From positions 1 through 9,517 of the forward strand of contig JAUQZC010000127.1 of NCBI GenBank assembly GCA_030587435.1: a DNA stretch of 9,517 bases, given 5' to 3'. A model generated the notes under the pieces. The model made no database searches. It was not told the DNA's origin and saw only the letters and a program-made list of their open reading frames with translations. This DNA comes from Candidatus Baldrarchaeota archaeon. Its GTDB lineage: Archaea; Asgardarchaeota; Baldrarchaeia; Baldrarchaeales; DXJG01. This document shows positions 5,583-9,517 of this stretch, piece after piece. How positions within the stretch are numbered: the stretch's first letter is position 1; each line of letters begins with the position of its first letter. Both the position numbers and the translations under genes were made by a program.

Positions 5583-7643
5583 TTATTTTTTCTTTCTGAG
5601 TAATATTGATGCAGCAACTATTATGAGCAGAAGAACAACGACTCCACCGATTATTGCGAAGAGATATCTCTCTACTGGTGTTGTAAAATCTACGTAAATT
5701 ATAACCTCGCTGAAATGCACCGTAACCATTATTATGTATTCCGTTTCTGTTTCAAATATTTCTGCATCGGGAGCTGGTTTTCCATTAATGTAAACCGTGA
5801 GTTGAGCACCTGATGGCACAATGTCCTTTGGAATTGTTATGTTCACGGTAGCTATTGTTCCAGAGGGTCCACTAACCACGAATTTTAATCCTTTGGTTGT
5901 TCCCAGCATAGTATAACCTGTTTCATAACTTACATTGGTCACTGTGACTCCTGAAACATTTGCTACTACCTCGATTTCAGTTTCCTGACCTGCAACTACG
6001 ATTGGAAAGACTACTTGTCGAGATTCGAATAATATTTCTCCGAGTTCAGCCATAACGAAGTCTTTTTTTGTCACGTTCCATATTGCGTATCGATCTGTTT
6101 GCTCCATGGGTTCTGGTACGTCTTCTGGTATATGTAGGTACACTTGATGCGTTTCATTTTCTCCACCGACTATTTTAAGTGTCGCCGTTCCTGCATATTC
6201 TGTATCATTTAGAGCTTCGAAGAGTAATGGAAATCTGAAGAATGTCGCATTACCTACTGCTTCAGTTTTTATTCTATTTATAATGATTTCCCCGGTAAGG
6301 CCAGTTGATGTTGATTGATGCATTTCAAGCTTTATGTGCTCAGGTTTAATGTCCGTCTTATCTAAGAATTGATACCACACTTCTTCAGTAGCAGTTGGAT
6401 CCATTTCAGCAATAAAGTCAAGCCATGCGTTCTTTGCTTCAGCAAGCGCGTCATCCACGTTTCCACCGATTTCAAAGTCACATTCTGCACTAAATCGTCC
6501 ATTAGCATAACTGATTTGGAAAGAGAATTCTCTGATCTCTATTGCACTCACTGCTTCAAACAGCTCACTCTCGAATTCAATAATGTCTTCAAATGGTGGT
6601 TCCTCTTCTGGAGGAACAAATTTTATTAACAATTCGCTTAAGTCGGTGAATGCTTCCGTTGCATTGCCTTCAAAGATTAGCGACAAATCTAGGAATGTAA
6701 GTGCAAAGAATTCGGCGTTAGTAAAGGTAAACTCTCCGTCAGCTGTAAGGGTCCATCTATCTGCAGAGTCGGTAAGCAAAATACTTAACGTAGCTTCTGA
6801 GGGTGCTCCATTATCGAATTTAGCGAAAACTTCGAACTGAAGTTTTGCATTACCTTGGCCTTCCCATAGTCCATTTATTGTTATGTTTTGCATGACATTG
6901 CTGGCATTAAAGAAAGCAGTTACGTTCGTAAGCCCACTAAATTCACCTAGAACAAAGTCTGCCTCAGTTGTTACATTAACGCAGACAAAAACCTTACCGT
7001 CTGTAGTGGAACTTTCCACAATATTAACTGTGCAGTTTTCAACCATGGTATTTAACATGTCTGTTAAGTTTCCTATGAGTTCTAAAAATATGTTTGGCGG
7101 CATTACAAACTCTTCATATGGGAATTGTTGTGGAGCACCAGTTGTTTCATTCATAATTAAGGGTAGAAGTGCATCTTCTAGCCTAACTCTGAATGCTTTT
7201 TCAGTTTCGCTTACATTAAGCCAGAAGTATGCTGCGATGGGTATGCCTCCGAGGAAATGTACTGCTCCTTCACTTACGAGTTTATTATCCACGTATGTTC
7301 CGTTTATGCTTAGGCTACTTATGTCGGCGAATGGTCCAAGTTCTTCTTCAGGTGGGATTATCGTTGCTTCCGCTGATCCACTGTATGTTTCATTTTTCTT
7401 AAGTAGTTCGAAAAGCATGTCTACTGTCGCGTTATCTGGTGCTGGTGTTTCCTCGTGAAACATCTGAAGCTCGATTGTTTGGTCAGGGTATACGATTAGT
7501 GTCATGTTGTCAACTTGCTGTCGTTCCTCTTCTTCAGGTTTCAGATTTACTGATGTTTGTGTGGTGATCGTTGCAGTATATGCTGCGCCAATCATTGATA
7601 TCAGAAATAACATAATAAATAGCGTAGATATGTATTTTCTCAT
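5583..7643 (-). CDS. Large secreted, membrane-anchored, sequon-rich surface protein of unknown function
   Basis: A 686-residue protein I cannot assign to a named family. It opens with a clear signal peptide (MRKYISTLFIMLFLISMIGAAYTA). An acidic, beta-strand-rich extracellular region follows, and the C-terminus is a single membrane helix (about 660-682) with an RKKK stop-transfer tail, so the bulk faces outside. I count twenty N-x-S/T sequons across the ectodomain, which suggests heavy N-glycosylation. Cys204 and Cys221 (this numbering) could form a disulfide. Two PPEEE-PF-DI segments, each followed by a similar strand pattern ending in GG, point to an internal duplication. I start at ATG 7643, which gives a canonical signal peptide and follows a GGAGAG. 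GTG codons at 7688/7685 and ATG 7670 would only add a non-signal-like extension, and 7688 lies at or before the predicted transcript start. The FtsX-type ABC transporter genes follow on the same strand. It may be a client, sensor or structural partner of that transporter; this is inference. Confidence 0.88.
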   Translation of the reverse strand: MRKYISTLFIMLFLISMIGAAYTATITTQTSVNLKPEEEERQQVDNMTLIVYPDQTIELQMFHEETPAPDNATVDMLFELLKKNETYSGSAEATIIPPEEELGPFADISSLSINGTYVDNKLVSEGAVHFLGGIPIAAYFWLNVSETEKAFRVRLEDALLPLIMNETTGAPQQFPYEEFVMPPNIFLELIGNLTDMLNTMVENCTVNIVESSTTDGKVFVCVNVTTEADFVLGEFSGLTNVTAFFNASNVMQNITINGLWEGQGNAKLQFEVFAKFDNGAPSEATLSILLTDSADRWTLTADGEFTFTNAEFFALTFLDLSLIFEGNATEAFTDLSELLIKFVPPEEEPPFEDIIEFESELFEAVSAIEIREFSFQISYANGRFSAECDFEIGGNVDDALAEAKNAWLDFIAEMDPTATEEVWYQFLDKTDIKPEHIKLEMHQSTSTGLTGEIIINRIKTEAVGNATFFRFPLLFEALNDTEYAGTATLKIVGGENETHQVYLHIPEDVPEPMEQTDRYAIWNVTKKDFVMAELGEILFESRQVVFPIVVAGQETEIEVVANVSGVTVTNVSYETGYTMLGTTKGLKFVVSGPSGTIATVNITIPKDIVPSGAQLTVYINGKPAPDAEIFETETEYIIMVTVHFSEVIIYVDFTTPVERYLFAIIGGVVVLLLIIVAASILLRKKK
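6462..6617 (-). repeat. Internal repeat unit B of the secreted protein
   Basis: This encodes VPPEEEPPFEDII and, after a short insert, a strand segment with FSFQISYANGRFSAECDFEIGG. It resembles unit A (7245-7358), sharing PPEEE-x-PF-D-I, a Y-x-(D/N)-(N/G)-(K/R) turn, an S-x-E step and a closing GG. The similarity is at protein level only, so this would be an old domain duplication. Confidence 0.45.
7245..7358 (-). repeat. Internal repeat unit A of the secreted protein
   Basis: This encodes IPPEEELGPFADI followed by LSINGTYVDNKLVSEG and a closing FLGG. It pairs with unit B at 6462-6617. Alignment by eye needs a gap of about fifteen residues after the PPEEE block. Confidence 0.45.
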
Positions 7644-7687
7644 TCTTGACAGCTCTCCACATATCACCATTTTTATAATATGCACCA

Positions 7688-7719
7688 CAACTTGTATAAA
7701 AATTTATATATAAAAGTTG
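7688..7719. promoter_or_regulatory. Dyad spanning the TATA box of the secreted protein gene (promoter and candidate operator)
   Basis: The minus strand has a strong TATA-like core at 7704-7715 (TTTATATATAAA), placing the transcript start near 7680-7685 and a leader of about 40 bases before ATG 7643. The whole 32 bases are nearly palindromic about 7703.5: CAACTT (7688-7693) mirrors AAGTTG (7714-7719) and TATA (7695-7698) mirrors TATA (7709-7712), with 12 of 16 positions pairing. A repressor dimer could bind here and block TBP. Because the core is symmetric it could also fire toward the plus strand. Confidence 0.5.
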
Positions 7720-7929
7720 CTATCGACCTTATTTACATTACATAATATTTTACTGTCTCAAAATGTTATTCGCATTAAAAACATGGAGAGAACTTGATTT
7801 TCGCAACTTAATATTTATTTTTTGTTCATGTCACTATACATCTTGTCGACTTCGTAGTAAAAAAATACAACAGAACTCCAATTATCTGCGTGTACGTTTT
7901 GCGTTAAAAGAACTTCTGCCTTTGGTTAA

Positions 7930-7940
7930 GTTTATAAATT
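7930..7940 (+). promoter_or_regulatory. TATA-like promoter of the MFS transporter
   Basis: GTTTATAAATT predicts transcription from about 7960, leaving a leader of about 25 bases that contains the AGGTGG ribosome site. Confidence 0.5.
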
Positions 7941-7974
7941 CATGAAAATTATTTAATTCTCCAATATTCCGCTT

Positions 7975-7980
7975 AGGTGG
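7975..7980 (+). promoter_or_regulatory. Shine-Dalgarno AGGTGG of the MFS transporter
   Basis: AGGTGG lies four bases before ATG 7985 and confirms that start. Confidence 0.7.
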
Positions 7981-7984
7981 TTAC

Positions 7985-9283
7985 ATGAAAAGGAATATTG
8001 TCATTCTTAGTTTGATAGCTTTCGTTGTTAATTTGGGTTTTGGAGCAATAATGCCTATAATGCCATTTCTACTCCTTAGTTTGGAAGGCGTCATAACCGA
8101 GATTCCAGAAAAGTTGGAGAGTATTAAGGGCGCTGAGATGTATGCTTTTCAGTTCGGCTTAATGACCTCTTCTTTCATGCTTACAAGAGCTTTTTTAGCC
8201 ACATATTTTGGAAAACTAAGCGATAAAATTGGTAGAAAACCCCTTATAATAGCTGGCTTAATACTTTACACCCTTCTCTCATATATTTATACTCTCGCGC
8301 AAAACTGGGTGCATCTCGTTTTAACTAGAGCTGTTCAAGGTGTTGCCTCCGCTATGGTTTGGCCTGTTGCAGAAGCCCTCTTAGTAGATACTGTGAGACT
8401 TGAGGAGCGAGGAAAATACATGGGATGGTACATGACCCTCTCAAATTTAGGTTTTATTATTGGCCCCTCTATAGGAGCTTATCTATATAAATTGGGTGTC
8501 TATGTTTTTAATTTAGGCGTTCCTGAATGCTTTATATTTCCTTTTTATCTTTTAACGGCACTGGCTGGAATTACATCAATTGCAGCTTTTGCTGCACAGG
8601 AAATAATAACAAGGAAATCCACAGTTGTGGGTGTAGAATCGGAACATACGGATGAAGTTCTTAAGATTCCTAAGAAAATTAGAAGATCTTTGCATACTAT
8701 TTATTTCATGGGATTTGCTAATGGCATTGCAATGGGGCTTGTTTTTCCAATAATGACTCTTTTCATTATGCAGTATGTTACTACTGATCCTGCTGCTCAA
8801 GGAATTATTAGTACAATTTCGGGTTTTGTCGGGTTTCTTGTTAATTATCCCGCCGGATTTATTTCGGATAAAAAGGGTAGAAAACCTGTTGTAATTACTG
8901 GTCAACTAATTTCTAGAACATCCACTTTGTTACTGCCCTTCTCTAAGAAAGTTAGCGACCTTATAATTATTAGTTCCGTTAGAAGTGCTGCATTTAATGC
9001 TTCATCCCCTGCTATGAGGGCTTTACAAGCAGATTTAGCACCGAAACAGATTAGAGGAAAAGTCTTCGGTGTTATGCAGTCATTTTTCAATTTTGGCGCA
9101 GTTATAGGTCCGTTACTTGGATCAAAAATTTATGAAATATCTTTTGGATGGAATATTCATCTTTTTGGATTAGTGTTGCCTGGAGTTTCTATATCTTTTT
9201 GGATAAGCGCATTTATAGGGTTTGTGACTCTTGCAATGTTCATTTTATTCGTTGAAGAACCAAAAAAGACCGCCGAAAGCTAA
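7985..9283 (+). CDS. Major facilitator superfamily transporter (12-TM, drug-exporter-like)
   Basis: A 432-residue membrane protein with the twelve-helix MFS layout and two related halves. Motif A occurs in both halves: GKLSDKIGRKP (76-86, between TM2 and TM3) and GFISDKKGRKP (291-301, between TM8 and TM9). Motif B is seen around R115 (LVLTRAVQGVASAMVWP). A motif-C-like GFIIGPSIGAYLY lies at 156-168, which favours an antiporter/exporter. DTVRLEERGKYMG and DLAPKQIRGKVFGVMQS are equivalent loop segments of the two halves. A polar cytoplasmic linker of about 30 residues (205-235) joins them. The loop between TM1 and TM2 (about 35-52) is longer than usual. ATG 7985 has AGGTGG four bases upstream. 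It probably exports a small molecule by proton antiport; the substrate cannot be told. It appears to be a single-gene unit. Confidence 0.93.
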   Translation: MKRNIVILSLIAFVVNLGFGAIMPIMPFLLLSLEGVITEIPEKLESIKGAEMYAFQFGLMTSSFMLTRAFLATYFGKLSDKIGRKPLIIAGLILYTLLSYIYTLAQNWVHLVLTRAVQGVASAMVWPVAEALLVDTVRLEERGKYMGWYMTLSNLGFIIGPSIGAYLYKLGVYVFNLGVPECFIFPFYLLTALAGITSIAAFAAQEIITRKSTVVGVESEHTDEVLKIPKKIRRSLHTIYFMGFANGIAMGLVFPIMTLFIMQYVTTDPAAQGIISTISGFVGFLVNYPAGFISDKKGRKPVVITGQLISRTSTLLLPFSKKVSDLIIISSVRSAAFNASSPAMRALQADLAPKQIRGKVFGVMQSFFNFGAVIGPLLGSKIYEISFGWNIHLFGLVLPGVSISFWISAFIGFVTLAMFILFVEEPKKTAES

Positions 9284-9292
9284 CCGATGCAA

Positions 9293-9311
9293 GTGTAAAA
9301 TATTAAAACAC
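9293..9311. repeat. GTGT-(11 AT)-ACAC inverted repeat after the MFS gene
   Basis: GTGT and ACAC arms flank eleven A/T bases nine bases after the MFS stop codon. The form resembles the GTGT-12-ACAC inside the repeat at 3128-3149. Arms of four bases are short, so chance is possible. Confidence 0.3.
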
Positions 9312-9351
9312 CTAAGTTCCCAAGTTATATTAGTTGATAATTTGCACAAAC

Positions 9352-9362
9352 TGATAAATTAT
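9352..9362 (+). promoter_or_regulatory. TATA-like promoter of the right-edge gene
   Basis: GATAAATTATT lies about 50-60 bases before ATG 9412, predicting a transcript start near 9380 and a leader of about 30 bases that includes GGAGGG. Confidence 0.35.
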
Positions 9363-9399
9363 TAACAACCTATGATGAAGAAGGGAGTAATTTCTTCTC

Positions 9400-9405
9400 G
9401 GAGGG
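9400..9405 (+). promoter_or_regulatory. Shine-Dalgarno GGAGGG of the right-edge gene
   Basis: GGAGGG ends six bases before ATG 9412, giving strong support that the short visible frame is a real gene start. Confidence 0.75.
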
Positions 9406-9411
9406 TTACAA

Positions 9412-9517
9412 ATGGAAAAGAACATGGAATTTTACTTTTTGGTGGGCATCGTTGCTCTTGCAGCCGCTGTAATAATATATCTCACTATGGTCGTCCTAAA
9501 GATTGGAAAAATATACT
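9412..9517 (+). CDS. N-terminus of a membrane protein, cut by the right edge
   Basis: Thirty-five residues are visible and the frame runs off the window. After a short charged start (MEKNMEF) comes one hydrophobic segment (about residues 7-29, YFLVGIVALAAAVIIYLTMVV) and then LKIGKIY. It could be a one-helix membrane protein or the first helix of a larger one. GGAGGG six bases upstream supports the start. I do not recognise the family. It follows the MFS gene by 128 bases on the same strand, with its own TATA-like box. Confidence 0.65.
   Translation, partial: MEKNMEFYFLVGIVALAAAVIIYLTMVVLKIGKIY

Larger units (their letters stand above)
7720..7984. other. Intergenic region between the secreted protein and the MFS transporter
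   Basis: With the leader of the secreted gene this makes about 340 bases without a supported gene. It holds a TATA-like 17-mer at 7809-7825, identical to the one in the VapBC promoter, and the MFS promoter and ribosome site at the right end. A 60-codon frame (7763-7945) has no ribosome site and no recognisable protein character. No tRNA or obvious structured RNA was seen by eye. Confidence 0.5.

Noticed and set aside
6883..7458. 191-codon open frame on the plus strand inside the secreted protein gene
   Set aside because: It is an antisense shadow of a well-supported coding sequence with signal peptide and membrane anchor; the translation is Ser/Thr/Val-rich without domain character and no ribosome site precedes it.
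7644..7688. GTG/ATG starts upstream of the secreted protein signal peptide
   Set aside because: They would put a polar, Cys-containing extension before a canonical signal peptide, and the first lies at or upstream of the predicted transcript start.
7763..7945. 60-codon plus-strand frame in the long intergenic gap
   Set aside because: No Shine-Dalgarno site, no protein-like pattern, and it overlaps the MFS promoter; most likely a chance frame.

Overview
The window reads as archaeal DNA, AT-rich, from a genome I cannot name with certainty. The signs are archaeal TATA-like boxes about 25-30 bases before the expected transcript starts, Shine-Dalgarno sites of the GAGGTG type beside apparently leaderless starts, several GTG starts, and archaeal protein families (thiamine-binding MTH1187 family, AbrB/PIN VapBC, archaeal-type MoaA, OsmC, winged-helix regulators with membrane segments, and a heavily sequon-decorated secreted protein with a C-terminal membrane anchor). 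A member of the Thermoproteota/TACK group, perhaps Bathyarchaeia, is my best guess, but this is inference only. No tRNA, rRNA, CRISPR array or insertion sequence was seen.

Layout. Bases 2-220 (+) hold the 3' two thirds of an MTH1187-family thiamine-binding protein. Bases 387-1060 (+) hold a VapB (AbrB-type)/VapC (PIN) toxin-antitoxin pair with touching reading frames. Bases 1112-2522 (-) hold osmC-like and moaA genes, each with its own promoter-like sequence. Bases 2693-3514 (+), divergent from osmC, hold a winged-helix regulator with two membrane segments followed by a small two-membrane-segment protein. Converging on these, bases 3657-7643 (-) hold, in transcription order, a 686-aa secreted and membrane-anchored protein with about twenty N-glycosylation sequons, a MacB/FtsX-type permease and its LolD/MacB-type ATPase. 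After a non-coding stretch of about 340 bases come an MFS transporter (7985-9283, +) and the start of a small membrane protein cut by the right edge (9412 onward, +).

How the genes may work together. The permease and ATPase overlap by four bases (ATGA) and clearly form one ABC transporter of the MacB/LolCDE/FtsX architecture. The large anchored surface protein just upstream is the most obvious candidate partner or client, although a T-rich terminator-like stretch and a TATA-like box between them suggest separate transcripts. The membrane-tethered winged-helix protein and the 99-aa membrane protein that converge on this cluster could be its sensor/regulator pair, but nothing in the sequence proves it. 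VapBC, OsmC, MoaA and the MFS transporter look like independent functions.

The least understood parts, and the best places to look for something undescribed, are the 686-aa secreted protein with its probable internal duplication and TATA-spanning dyad, and the winged-helix/two-TM gene pair.
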